Shown piece by piece: positions 26,115 through 35,328 of a stretch of DNA of 48,471 nucleotides. Within the stretch, counting starts at the first letter, position 1, and each line of letters begins with the position of its first letter. The DNA is taken from assembly GCA_014799785.1 (NCBI GenBank), contig JAAVHI010000011.1, positions 1 through 48,471 on the forward strand, read 5' to 3'. The notes under the pieces were generated by a model that saw only the letters and a program-made list of their open reading frames with translations, searched no databases and was not told the origin of the DNA. Source of the DNA: Ruminococcus sp. (GTDB lineage Bacteria; Bacillota; Clostridia; Oscillospirales; Ruminococcaceae). The translations under genes were made by a program, and so were the position numbers.

Positions 26115-27650
26115 ATGATCACAGGAACAATTAAAAATAAAATAGATAAAATTTGGACGGACATATGGGCGGGAGGTATTACAAACCCGCTGACCGTTAT
26201 CGAACAGCTTACATACCTTATGTTTATCCGCTCTCTTGACGAAAAGGAGCTTGAATACGAGGAATTTGCAAATATGACAGGAGAAAAAGCCGATTTGATA
26301 TTCCCGCAGTCCGAGGCGGGACGGTCAATGCGTTGGAGCAAATTCAAAAACAGAGACTCAAGGGAGATATTCGATTTAGTCTCTCGGCGGGTTTTTCCTG
26401 CGGTCAAAAAAATGAAATACGGGAAGCTTCCCGACTTTAACGATAAGGGAGAGCTTGTCGAAATTCCCGACCGCAGCGATGAGGAAACCGCGCAGACCGC
26501 CTTTACCCGATATATGGACAATGCGGTATTTGTTATACCCAATCCGCAGGTACTGCAAAAAATAATTACGGGTCTGGACGACCTATACGAGCATGATATT
26601 TCCGAACTTGATATGCAGGGAGATCTGTACGAGTACATGCTTGGCAAGCTTTCTACGGCGGGTCAGAACGGTCAGTTCCGCACGCCGAAGCATATTCGTG
26701 AAATGATGGTCGAGCTTGTTTCGCCCACGCCAGACGATATTATATGCGACCCTGCTTGCGGTACGGCAGGTTTTTTGGTTTCCGCAGCGGAGTACATAAG
26801 AAAGCATTACGAGAGTACCATGTCCGATGAACAATGGAAAAACTTTGCCGAAAAGACTTTTACAGGCTACGATACAGACTATACTATGCTCCGAATATCG
26901 GCTATGAATCTTATGCTGCACTCTATTACAAATCCCGATATTGACTGCAAGGACAGCTTGTCCAAGCAGAACAGCACAAGCGGCAAATACACGGTTTGTC
27001 TTGCAAATCCGCCTTTCAAGGGTTCTATTGACGCGGAGGGTATAAATGATAATCTTAAAGCTGTCACCAACACAAAGAAAACGGAGCTCCTTTTTATTGC
27101 GCTGTTCCTGCGGCTTATGCAAAAGGGCGGAAGGTGCGCTTGCATTGTTCCCGACGGGGTACTTTTCGGCTCGTCAAATGCGCACAAGGCTATCCGAAAG
27201 GAGCTTGTCGAAAGTCATTGGCTCAAGGCCGTTATTTCAATGCCGAGCGGCGTATTCAAGCCCTATGCGGGAGTTTCCACGGCGGTGCTTGTTTTCGTAA
27301 AAACAGATAAGGGCGGCACGGATAATGTGTGGTTCTACGATATGAAAGCGGACGGATTTTCCCTTGACGACAAACGGAACGAGGTTCCCGAGAACGATAT
27401 TCCCGATATTATTGCACGTTTTAATGATCCCGACGGTGAGAGGGACAGGAAACGCACCGATCAAAGCTTTTTTGTACCTAAATCCGAAATTGTTGAAAAC
27501 GGTTATGACCTTTCTGTCAACAAGTACAAAAAGACGGAATATGCGGCGGTGGAGTATCCTCCTGCAAGTGAGATAATGGCTGACATTGACGGCTTGTATA
27601 AGGAGCTTGGCGGGGTGTTGTCGGAGTTGGGGGGATTGTTGAATGAGTAA
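26115..27650 (+). CDS. hsdM: type I restriction-modification methyltransferase subunit HsdM
   Basis: A 511-residue N6-adenine methyltransferase subunit. An N-terminal helical domain (about 5-160, IWTDIWAGGITNPLTVIEQLTYLMFIRSLD) precedes the catalytic fold with the SAM motif DPACGTAGFLV (about 213-223) and catalytic motif IV NPPF (about 298-301, in LANPPFKGS). With HsdS it methylates host DNA at the target site and is also required for cleavage. CGGAGG precedes the start. Its end overlaps hsdS by 8 bases. Confidence 0.95.
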   Translation: MITGTIKNKIDKIWTDIWAGGITNPLTVIEQLTYLMFIRSLDEKELEYEEFANMTGEKADLIFPQSEAGRSMRWSKFKNRDSREIFDLVSRRVFPAVKKMKYGKLPDFNDKGELVEIPDRSDEETAQTAFTRYMDNAVFVIPNPQVLQKIITGLDDLYEHDISELDMQGDLYEYMLGKLSTAGQNGQFRTPKHIREMMVELVSPTPDDIICDPACGTAGFLVSAAEYIRKHYESTMSDEQWKNFAEKTFTGYDTDYTMLRISAMNLMLHSITNPDIDCKDSLSKQNSTSGKYTVCLANPPFKGSIDAEGINDNLKAVTNTKKTELLFIALFLRLMQKGGRCACIVPDGVLFGSSNAHKAIRKELVESHWLKAVISMPSGVFKPYAGVSTAVLVFVKTDKGGTDNVWFYDMKADGFSLDDKRNEVPENDIPDIIARFNDPDGERDRKRTDQSFFVPKSEIVENGYDLSVNKYKKTEYAAVEYPPASEIMADIDGLYKELGGVLSELGGLLNE

Positions 27651-28740
27651 ATTAGGGCAATTTGTAAAAATAAAAACTGGCAAGCTTGATGCGAACGCTT
27701 CTTCTGAAAATGGAGAATATCCTTTTTTTACTTGTGCTGTTGAGCCGCTTCACATAGATACGTACAGTTATGATTGTGAATGTGTGTTGGTTGCGGGAAA
27801 TGGTGATTTAAATGTAAAATATTATAATGGTAAATTTGACGCATATCAACGTACTTATATAATAGAAAGTAAAGATAAGTCTATACTTTCTATTCCATAT
27901 CTGTATTTTTTTCTTGATAAATACGTAGAAACATTAAGAAGTCAATCAATCGGCGGGGTAATTAAATATATTAAGCTTGGAAATTTAACAGAAGCAGACC
28001 TACCTGTTCCGTCATTATATTGTCAGCAAGAAATTGTTTCAAACCTTAAGAAATCAACCCGCCTTATTGACCTATGCAATGCTATCCTTGAAAAATTGGA
28101 TTTGCTTGTTAAGGCTCGGTTTGTGGAGATGTTTGGGAATATTGCAACTGAAAAATATAGATATGAAACTAAGAAGTTGGGTGATGTTGCATTTGTTGGT
28201 TCAAGTCATAGAGTTTTTACAACCGAGTTTGTAGAAAAAGGCATTCCTTTCTATCGTGGCACAGAAATAGGCGAATTAGCAAATGGATTTACTCCAAAAG
28301 ACCCATATTATATATCCGAAGAACACTATAAAATACTATCAAACGATGAAACGAAACCTAAATATGGCGATTTGCTCATGCCCTCTATTTGCAATAAAGG
28401 TCAAGTATGGATGGTAGATACAGAAGAACCATTTTATTATAAAGATGGTAGAGTATTGTGTATTTCTGCAAACAGAAATATATATAATACAAGATACTTA
28501 CAACATTTTTTGAGAAAAAAAACAGAAATCGAATATTCTAAAATTGGATCAGGTTCAACATTTGCTGAATTTAAGATATTTCAATTGAAGAATATTGATG
28601 TATTAACACCACCAATCGAACTTCAAAACCAATTTGCCGACTTCGTGGAACAAACCGACAAATCAAAATCAGCAGTAAAACAAGTGCTTGAAAAAGCCGA
28701 AACACTGAAAAAAGCATTAATGCAGGAATACTTTGGATAA
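27643..28740 (+). CDS. hsdS: type I restriction-modification specificity subunit HsdS
   Basis: This 365-residue subunit sets the two half-sites recognised by the complex. Two target-recognition domains (about 1-130 and 175-330) are each followed by a helical spacer: QQEIVSNLKKSTRLIDLCNAILEKLDLL and LQNQFADFVEQTDKSKSAVKQVLEKAETLKKAL. Its DNA is clearly AT-richer than hsdM and hsdR, as is usual for fast-exchanging specificity genes. The first domain lacks the usual longer N-terminus, but the frame is intact. Confidence 0.93.
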   Translation: MSKLGQFVKIKTGKLDANASSENGEYPFFTCAVEPLHIDTYSYDCECVLVAGNGDLNVKYYNGKFDAYQRTYIIESKDKSILSIPYLYFFLDKYVETLRSQSIGGVIKYIKLGNLTEADLPVPSLYCQQEIVSNLKKSTRLIDLCNAILEKLDLLVKARFVEMFGNIATEKYRYETKKLGDVAFVGSSHRVFTTEFVEKGIPFYRGTEIGELANGFTPKDPYYISEEHYKILSNDETKPKYGDLLMPSICNKGQVWMVDTEEPFYYKDGRVLCISANRNIYNTRYLQHFLRKKTEIEYSKIGSGSTFAEFKIFQLKNIDVLTPPIELQNQFADFVEQTDKSKSAVKQVLEKAETLKKALMQEYFG

Positions 28741-28752
28741 AGGAGTGATTTG

Positions 28753-31551
28753 ATGTCACAGGAGAATTTATCTGAATTTCAGACAAGAAAAATTTATATT
28801 GACGCTAACCTGAAATGCATAGATTGGAAATTTGACGGCACAGACGCTGATGTTCGGGAAGAATACGAAGTAAACGATATGAACGGCGTGCTTGGGCAAA
28901 AGGGTTATGCGGACTATGTGCTTTTCGGTCGTGACGGTCTGCCTCTTGCCGTTATAGAAGCCAAAAAAACAAGCAAAGACCCAAACAGCGGCAGGAAACA
29001 GGCTTCGCTGTATGCCGACTGTTTGGAGCGCAAATTCGGTCGCAGACCTATGATGTTCACCTCCAACGGCTTTGAAACATATTTCTGGGACGATTTATCT
29101 TCCCCGCAAAGGAAAGTCAGCGGATTTTTCACAAAGTCCGATCTTGAAAAGCTTATGAGCCGCAGGGAGACCCGCAAAAAGCTGAATACAATTCCCATAA
29201 GCGACAAAATTACCGACCGTTACTATCAGAAGGAAGCTATCCGCGCGGTCTGCGAGCATATTGAAAAAGGCTTCCGCAAGGCTCTCCTTGTTATGGCTAC
29301 AGGTACGGGAAAAACGAGGACGGCTTCAAGCCTGACGGACGTTCTCAGCCGCGGCGGATATATCACCAATATTCTTTTCCTTGCCGACAGGACAGCTCTT
29401 GTTAAGCAGGCCAAGGACGATTTCAAAAACTATCTGCCCGATATGTCGCTTTGCAATCTATGCAGCAATAAGGACGATAAAAATGCGCGGATAGTATTTT
29501 CCACATACCCCACGATACTCAACGCTATTGACAGCGCAAAAACACCGGACGGCGTGCCGCTGTTTTCCCCTGCCCACTTTGACCTTATTATCACCGACGA
29601 AAGCCACAGGAGCATTTTCAGAAAATACAGGGCAATTTTTGAATATTTCGACGCAATTACAATAGGTCTTACCGCAACGCCGAAAACCGATGTTGACCGC
29701 AATACATACGATTTCTTTGAAATGGAAAGCGGCGTTCCCACATATGCCTATGATTATGAAACAGCTGTGTATTCCGACCATGTGCTTGTGCCTTATTACA
29801 ACTACGAGGTGAAAACGAAATTCCTTGATGAGGGTATCACATATGACGAACTTTCCGATGAGGATAAAGAACGTTATGAGGAGGACTTTACCGAGGACGA
29901 CTATATGCCCGATTTTGTTCCCTCCGAGTCGCTGAATAAATTCGTATTTAACGAGAATACGGTTGATACGGTTTTGCAGGACCTTATGGAGCGAGGTATA
30001 AAAATCGAGGGCGGCGACAGACTTGGAAAGACGATTATTTTTGCCCAAAACAAAGACCACGCCGAATTTATTATCGAAAGATTTAACAAGCTTTACCCGA
30101 ATTATAAGGGAGCGTTTGCCCAGCGTATCACTTGCGACGACAGCTATGCGCAAAGCATTATCGACGATTTCAAAATACCGAATAAGCCTCCGTATATCGC
30201 TGTTTCCGTGGATATGATGGATACGGGTATAGACGTTCCCGAATGTGTCAATCTTGTATTTTTCAAGAAAGTACGTTCAAAGACAAAATTCTGGCAGATG
30301 ATAGGCAGGGGAACAAGACTTTGCAAGGACCTGAACTGTACCGACCAAATCGACGGAGAATACACCGATAAACGCCGTTTTCTGATATTCGACTACTGCG
30401 GGAACTTTGAATTTTTCAGAGAGAACATAAACGGCTATGAAAGCGCAGAAACTAAGTCTCTGACGGAAAATATTTTCTGCAAGCAGGTACGGCTGATATT
30501 TGGTTTGCAGGAAAGCCAATTTTCCGATATTGCATATCAGGACTTCCGTACAGCTTTGGTAAACAAGTGCCGCAGCGGTATTTCGGCATTATCCTACGAT
30601 CTGGTATCGGTGCGTCTGAAAAAGGAATATGTGGAGAAATTTAAAAATGCGGACAGTTTTTCCGTGCTGTCCGAAATGGATAAATACGAGCTTACAACGC
30701 ATATTGCGCCTATTATAACATCAGACGATACCGACGAATTTGCAAAGCGGTTCGACAACTTTATGTACGGTATTATACTTGCAAATATGGAACAGCTCCG
30801 TACAATGAACCATATGAAAAAACAGCTCTGCAAGACAGCCGAGCTCCTTGAAAAGAAATCGAATATTCCGCAGGTACAGCAAAAAATACAGCTTATCAAG
30901 GATATTCAGACAGATGATTTTTGGCAGGACATCAGTATTCTTACTCTTGAAAAAGTTAGGTGCGAGCTTCGTGACCTTATGCAGTTCCTTAATGACGGAA
31001 GCAGCGTCCATAAAATTTTTACCGCCCTTTCCGACGCCGTAACAGCGCAAAACGAGGGAGAAATTCTCGGAGCGGCATACGATTTTGAGGATTACCGAAA
31101 AAAGGTCAACCGCTATGTTGAGGAGCATAAGGACGAGCCTGTTATTTACAAGCTTAACCATAATATCCCGCTGTTTCAGTCGGACTATGACGAGCTTGAA
31201 AGGATACTGACAAAGGAACTGGGCGACAGTTCGGATTACAAGCGCGAATACGGAGACACGCCTTTTGGTTTGCTTGTGCGTAAAATTGCCAAGCTTGACC
31301 ACGACAGTGCTATGGCTGCGTTTTCCGATTTCATTAACGACCGCTCCCTTAATCAGCAGCAGATTGCATTTATACATAAAATTATTACTCACATTGAGAA
31401 TAACGGATATGTTGAAGATGTAAGAATACTGATGAATCCGCCTTTTGATAAGCCATATAGCTTCATCAAAATGTTTGCCCCCGAAACAAGAGAGGCTATT
31501 ATTCAGACGATCGAAAGCATTAAGAATAATGCTTTGCTGGCCGTTGTATAA
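28753..31551 (+). CDS. hsdR: type I restriction endonuclease subunit HsdR
   Basis: A 932-residue motor-nuclease subunit, EcoEI-like. The N-terminal PD-(D/E)XK nuclease shows YADYVLFGRDGLPLAVIEAKK (Asp, then ExK). The SF2 helicase core has Walker A MATGTGKTRT, motif II DESHRS, TATPKTD and the motif VI stretch MIGRGTRLCKD. A C-terminal EcoEI_R_C-type helical region follows (about 760-930). ATG 28753 lies after AGGAG; a TTG just before it is less likely. With hsdM and hsdS it is an apparently complete, intact restriction system. Confidence 0.95.
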   Translation: MSQENLSEFQTRKIYIDANLKCIDWKFDGTDADVREEYEVNDMNGVLGQKGYADYVLFGRDGLPLAVIEAKKTSKDPNSGRKQASLYADCLERKFGRRPMMFTSNGFETYFWDDLSSPQRKVSGFFTKSDLEKLMSRRETRKKLNTIPISDKITDRYYQKEAIRAVCEHIEKGFRKALLVMATGTGKTRTASSLTDVLSRGGYITNILFLADRTALVKQAKDDFKNYLPDMSLCNLCSNKDDKNARIVFSTYPTILNAIDSAKTPDGVPLFSPAHFDLIITDESHRSIFRKYRAIFEYFDAITIGLTATPKTDVDRNTYDFFEMESGVPTYAYDYETAVYSDHVLVPYYNYEVKTKFLDEGITYDELSDEDKERYEEDFTEDDYMPDFVPSESLNKFVFNENTVDTVLQDLMERGIKIEGGDRLGKTIIFAQNKDHAEFIIERFNKLYPNYKGAFAQRITCDDSYAQSIIDDFKIPNKPPYIAVSVDMMDTGIDVPECVNLVFFKKVRSKTKFWQMIGRGTRLCKDLNCTDQIDGEYTDKRRFLIFDYCGNFEFFRENINGYESAETKSLTENIFCKQVRLIFGLQESQFSDIAYQDFRTALVNKCRSGISALSYDLVSVRLKKEYVEKFKNADSFSVLSEMDKYELTTHIAPIITSDDTDEFAKRFDNFMYGIILANMEQLRTMNHMKKQLCKTAELLEKKSNIPQVQQKIQLIKDIQTDDFWQDISILTLEKVRCELRDLMQFLNDGSSVHKIFTALSDAVTAQNEGEILGAAYDFEDYRKKVNRYVEEHKDEPVIYKLNHNIPLFQSDYDELERILTKELGDSSDYKREYGDTPFGLLVRKIAKLDHDSAMAAFSDFINDRSLNQQQIAFIHKIITHIENNGYVEDVRILMNPPFDKPYSFIKMFAPETREAIIQTIESIKNNALLAVV

Positions 31552-32111
31552 CACTGTAAAAATATTGATCGGTTATCGGAGAAAAAGTATACAATGAGCA
31601 ATGAAATTGATAATATATCGGCGGGCAGTTCTGCCGACAGCGAGCAGACATATACAGTCATAAGAAACAGCGGCATTTTATTCCGCTGCTCTTCACCGTA
31701 TTATCTCACAGTCTGCTTTAGGCCGCTCCTCGGCGCTGCCCCTTTTTGACTGCTTTTTTAGTCATTACATTTTTACTTTGAAAATGCATTTACACAGTTT
31801 AAAAATCATACTCAATAATTTGTAAACGCCGCAGGATACATAGCTATGAAAAAAACTGTGCCTGCATTTAGTCTGACTATTTGGGATGCAGCTATGAAAC
31901 TGCCAATAACTGCCTGAATTTCGCTCCCGAGGCGGCGAGAACAGCACCCGCAAGGACAGTTTCAAGCACACTCGGAATTCGGACGTACAAGAGAATTCAT
32001 TCACTTTTTTAAAGTCCGTCTAAAAAAAGTCAGCTATGGTCTGAGTAGGAGAAAGTCTCACCGCTCCGAGGAAAATCTCCGCAAGAATAGGCTTTGACAA
32101 ATATTCTAATT
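31552..32111. other. intergenic region without a certain gene
   Basis: A 51-codon frame (31594-31749, MSNEIDNISAGSSADSEQTY...) has only a weak, distant GGAG and no recognised family. The rest holds short open pieces on the minus strand that look like decayed coding DNA but cannot be assigned. Confidence 0.35.
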
Positions 32112-32821
32112 TTAAAGGTCAATATAATAATTTGTTGTATTTACCAGTTTGCATTTTAAGCACATACAAGAAAGCGCGGCGGCATTACACGCTTTATTAT
32201 CCGAACATATTACAGAAGAGTTTGTACTATTTGCATCATCAGAATATTTTCGAGAAATATACCATGAACTGGGGCTCACCTGTCCATTTGGTATTAAAAG
32301 TGTTGTTTTATCATCGCATTTGGCCGTAAATGAATGATAACAGCCGGCGGTGCCATGATGCGGTATTTTAATTACATAGTATTTATCGTATAATGGTATA
32401 TCCCCGTCAGAATTGTTTTCAATAAAATTCCATGCAGTCTTTGCATTTAAATCGCCTGTAAAAAGAATATTCCTATCGCTTCGCATTTTATTCTGCAAAA
32501 CAATACTAATATCATTTCCGTATTTGAATAGTCCGCAGTTGGATAGCTGTTTTTTAATATTTTTATTAAAATCTGCCCTATAGTAAAGTTCATCATATTC
32601 GTTTCTTAATTCTACAGTTCCGCCAATATTACTGCTCTTGATCCTGCTCCATCTGTATTGCTCAACGCAATAACCTGTTTACGTAAGCGTTTTGATATAC
32701 TATACAGCTCTTCAAATATAATTTCATAACTTCTGTTTTCAGAAGATATTTTGTGGCGCATGTTTTCAAAAAGTTTGTGCGTTTTCTTATTTGCATGATT
32801 TTTGTCAGGCACATGCCTCAA
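32112..32821 (-). pseudogene. frameshifted metallo-beta-lactamase-fold gene (ComEC-like C-terminal part)
   Basis: In one minus-strand frame the sequence reads SNIGGTVELRNEYDEL..., ILFTGDLNAKTAW and YYVIKIPHHGTAG, the late metal-binding motifs of ComEC/Rec2-like metallo-beta-lactamase hydrolases. Upstream (about 32821-32640) a different frame reads ISKRLRKQVIALSNTD, the natural N-terminal continuation, and ends at a stop near 32612. So at least one frameshift lies near 32640-32660. The N-terminal HxHxDH half is missing: the sequence runs into an integrase relic instead. Confidence 0.7.
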
Positions 32822-32994
32822 TACTAATCAATGCAGGCGTTGACGCTGCAACTGTATCCGCCGATTTAGGACATTCTACGCATACGACAACAACTTCCAT
32901 TTATTGTCACGTATTCCAACAGGCACAAGCAAAAGCAGGTGACGCTATCGCTTCGGTTCTTGACTTTTCCGACAAGAAAAAGAAAGGCGCATAA
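32791..32994 (+). pseudogene. tyrosine recombinase C-terminal relic
   Basis: The 67-codon frame matches the end of phage-type integrases: LHDFCQAHASILINAGVDAATVSADLGHS, cut here as HDFCQAHAS and VSADLGHS, then TTTSIYCHVFQQAQAKA with the Tyr nucleophile. The active-site Arg of HDFRH is Cys here and the following His is Gln, so it could not act even if complete. It has no start of its own. Its stop is followed by a hairpin and an att-like sequence, the normal order at the integrase end of an integrative element. Confidence 0.85.
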
Positions 32995-33079
32995 AGTTAC
33001 GACAAAGGACAGAATTGAAAAATAAAGGACAGTTAAAGGACAAAACCGCCAAAATCCATGATTTTAAAAAACAAAATCC

Positions 33080-33108
33080 CGCAAATCCAGTCTACAAAAG
33101 GATTTGCG
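33080..33108. terminator. hairpin after the integrase relic
   Basis: CGCAAATCC/GGATTTGCG with an 11-nt loop, 12 bases before the att-like sequence. The same arrangement occurs at 46113-46150. Confidence 0.6.
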
Positions 33109-33119
33109 AGAAACAGAAT

Positions 33120-33143
33120 TGGTGGAGATAAAGGGGATTCGAA
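33120..33143 (-). other. att-like site: tRNA 3'-end sequence, copy 1
   Basis: TGGTGGAGATAAAGGGGATTCGAA read on the minus strand runs TTCGAAT-CCCC...TCTCC-ACCA, that is the T loop, T stem, acceptor stem and CCA of a tRNA, without the rest of a tRNA. The same sequence minus one A occurs at 46157-46179 in the same orientation. Such fragments are left by elements that integrate at tRNA 3' ends. Confidence 0.6.
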
Positions 33144-33347
33144 GGCGATAAGCTGATTATCATAACTTTTCGCAAACTTCAAAATCCGCATAACAAAGCC
33201 GTTTGGTGCAACTTATGGCAATCACTTTTATTCTAACTTTAAGCGACTTTTCGCGGAAATAAAGAACAAATAACGAACAAATGGAGAACAAGATTTGACA
33301 AACGTGGCGTATATCTGCTAAAAATCTTATTCACGGAGGTCAAGTCA
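33144..33347. other. element-end region with 11-bp repeats
   Basis: No gene. Three 11-bp phased units AAAGAACAAAT, AACGAACAAAT and GGAGAACAAG lie at 33261-33292, about 120 bases from the att-like site. They resemble arm-type integrase or excisionase binding repeats. A promoter for the next relic must follow. Confidence 0.45.
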
Positions 33348-33611
33348 ATGAACATTTGGGAAGGCTTATTTTTCGGCAGTTAAGTACCATTTGATGAGGT
33401 AGACGTAAATTGCCCTGAATATTATCGGGCTTGCGACAAGGTGGAGAAAATCAAGGAGAGAATACTCGAACGCTATCCCGACTTGGAACAGCTTATGGAT
33501 GATTACACCAACGCACAATTGGAACGGACCAAACTCGGAAGATTTCACGAATTCTCGGTAGGCGTTCGGGTCGGAGCACAGCTTATGATCGAAATGCCGA
33601 AAGAACTTTGA
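33348..33611 (+). pseudogene. DUF6809-like gene with nonsense codon 12
   Basis: The gene has CACGGAGGT and ATG 33348, reads MNIWEGLFFGS, hits TAA at 33381-33383, and continues in the same frame PFDEVDVNCPEYYRACDKVEK to FSVGVRVGAQLMIEMPKEL and TGA at 33609-33611. The pattern (N-terminal LYFG, middle SEYxxAxxxxxxxEE, end FxxGxRLGAxLMxE) is that of the small DUF6809 proteins seen on Firmicutes conjugative elements (from memory). One substitution would restore an 87-residue protein. Confidence 0.7.
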
Positions 33612-33655
33612 TAAACGGTAGCCGTTCTCGTGCGAGGACGGCTCTAATTATGCGT

Positions 33656-33913
33656 TCAATCGTAATGTCCTTTGCAAGCCACAATATGGACAATATCATT
33701 CTCAACAAAGTAAACGATTCTGTTTTCCTCGTCAATTCACCTGCTCCACCAACCGCTTAGGTTTTCCTTAAGCGGCTCGGTTTTCCCGATTTCGTCAAAC
33801 GGACTTCGTCTTATATCCTTGATCAGCTTGTTTATTCGCTTTAAGGTTTTCTTGTCCTCATCCTGCCAGTTTAGATAATCGTCCCATGCTCTGTCTTCCA
33901 ACAAAATCCTCAT
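33656..33913 (-). pseudogene. yoeB: YoeB-type mRNA interferase toxin with nonsense codon 59
   Basis: The 85-codon frame closely follows YoeB: WDDYLNWQDEDKKTLKRINKLIKDIRRSPF, given here as its core LNWQDEDKKTLKRINKLIK, then GKTEPLKENLSGWWSR, then TGA at 33739-33737 where YoeB has Arg, then IDEENRIVYFVENDIVHIVACKGHYD. A single C-to-T change of CGA would explain it. The lost half holds the catalytic Arg and terminal His. Start and antitoxin stop overlap in TAATG, the usual coupled layout. Confidence 0.9.
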
Positions 33914-34173
33914 TAGTCATCAGCCTCAATTAGCTCATGCTCGGCAAAGTGTGCCTTTCCGGATTTAACGTCCGACATCATCTGTTCCAAGTACCGCATA
34001 TTGCTTTTGGAATAGAAAGGATCATCCGTGATCTCAAACGAAATCCGGCGTTCTCTGCCGACCTTAGTGAGGAACATTGTGATCACGGTGGACATTGTAA
34101 GCCCCATATCGTTCAGTGCGCTTTCGGCTTTTGCTTTAACATCTTCGTCAATGCGAAAATTAACCTGTGTCAT
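33913..34173 (-). CDS. RelB/DinJ family antitoxin
   Basis: An 86-residue protein: ribbon-helix-helix N-terminus (TQVNFRIDEDVKAKAESALNDMGLT, core VNFRIDEDVKAKAE) and an acidic C-terminal toxin-binding part (FAEHELIEADD). It should bind the YoeB toxin and repress its own operon. ATG 34173 follows GGAAAGGAATG; the longer reading to 34263 has no ribosome site. It is intact although its toxin carries a stop. Confidence 0.88.
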   Translation of the reverse strand: MTQVNFRIDEDVKAKAESALNDMGLTMSTVITMFLTKVGRERRISFEITDDPFYSKSNMRYLEQMMSDVKSGKAHFAEHELIEADD

Positions 34174-34530
34174 AACACAACATTCCTTTCCGCTACTATT
34201 ATATTTCCTTGAAAACGTCAAGTGGTTTCTATACATATTGTAAAATTTGATATATAAACGCAAGCGGTTTGTAAAATCGGCAACAATCTACATATTATAT
34301 AATGTTCTGTCGGTTAAAAATACGAGTAGAATCCACATTTTTACATATCTGTTGAGTTCGGAAGATAATACCGAGAGTTTGAACTGCCAATTTAGCAAAA
34401 TCACAAAAAACGAACCATATTTATCAACGATGACCGCCTACAAAAAATTGTGTACATTTCGTCAATTGGGAACCGATATTCAACCAACTTTCATCAATAT
34501 TTGCAAAAAAGATAGAGCGCATAGTTTGAT
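34174..34530. other. AT-rich spacer downstream of the ATPase operon
   Basis: It should hold the antitoxin promoter. A 114-codon plus-strand frame (34247-34591) crosses it into the next gene but has no ribosome site or recognised domain, so I leave it out. No good terminator for the 34531 gene is seen. Confidence 0.35.
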
Positions 34531-35328
34531 TTACTGCATACTTTTCACTTTCTTTTTTGCAGGCGCGTTTCCGTTCAATTTTGATTCATGAAGTTTTTTC
34601 ATATAGTTAAAAGCCAAGTCTCGGATTTCGAAGCTGTCAAGGAATTCCAAAGCAGTTACAGCCGCATAATGATTCAGGTATTTTTTGCACTCGCGGAAAT
34701 ATTCTGTAATACCTTCCAAACCGTCAAGCTCATTTTTGAACTCCTTTATTGCAAGAAGAACACCTTTCATTCGTTCGGGATGCATTCTGTTTAAAGTATC
34801 CATAACATCGGTACATATTGTTTGATTTGTCAACAGAACTTCCGTTAAGGCGTAAGGGTTAGAGTTGCTTTCGTCGTATGTGAGATACCCATACCACCAA
34901 AGTCTTGACAAGGCATTATCATTAAGCAGGCTTCCCGGGGTTGTTACAAAGAACCTATTTTTAATTGTATTCTCCCGCGTCTCTTGCAGCCAACGATCTC
35001 TTATGTATTTTTGATATTCGGGAACAGCGTGACATAAATAGGTCCACATATACTTGTTTGAAGCTTGTAACGGAGTAAGATTTTTGAACGCACCATAGAT
35101 CAAGCGGGTATTAACCAGATCCTCCGATGTTTTTTGTGTGTCATCCTTTTTGCCGGGTGTATATGCAGGCGTGAACTTGCCGACCTCGACAGTTGACATC
35201 TTATAATAATCGGTTCCGCCAAAATACTCGGGCAGCCATTCCTCATCGGACAAATATTTATCTGCATTTGCGGCTATATCAACGAACAATTTCTCGTACC
35301 CTTCTTCGGTAAAAAATCCCAACAGCAT
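34531..35328 (-). CDS. unknown protein, DUF6339-like, last gene of the GHKL ATPase operon
   Basis: A 265-residue soluble, mostly helical protein. It resembles proteins I remember as DUF6339: TSEDLVNTRLIYGAFKNLTPLQASN, given here by its core RLIYGAFKNLTPLQAS, then NKYMWTYLCHA and IRDRWL, then FFVTTPGSLLNDNALSRLWWYG. There are no obvious nuclease motifs, though the W-rich SRLWWYGYLTYD block looks structurally conserved. The C-terminus is basic (APAKKKVKSMQ). The start shares its ATG area with the stop of the preceding gene (one base overlap). No catalytic function can be assigned; it is most likely a partner or effector of the ATPase. Confidence 0.7.
   Translation of the reverse strand: MLLGFFTEEGYEKLFVDIAANADKYLSDEEWLPEYFGGTDYYKMSTVEVGKFTPAYTPGKKDDTQKTSEDLVNTRLIYGAFKNLTPLQASNKYMWTYLCHAVPEYQKYIRDRWLQETRENTIKNRFFVTTPGSLLNDNALSRLWWYGYLTYDESNSNPYALTEVLLTNQTICTDVMDTLNRMHPERMKGVLLAIKEFKNELDGLEGITEYFRECKKYLNHYAAVTALEFLDSFEIRDLAFNYMKKLHESKLNGNAPAKKKVKSMQ

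Noticed and set aside
33120..33143. A complete tRNA gene at the att-like sites
   Set aside because: Only the 3' T-arm and acceptor part is present at both sites; no anticodon arm or 5' half is found next to them.
34247..34591. 114-codon plus-strand frame between antitoxin and the DUF6339-like gene
   Set aside because: No ribosome site, no family, overlaps the end of a better-supported gene.
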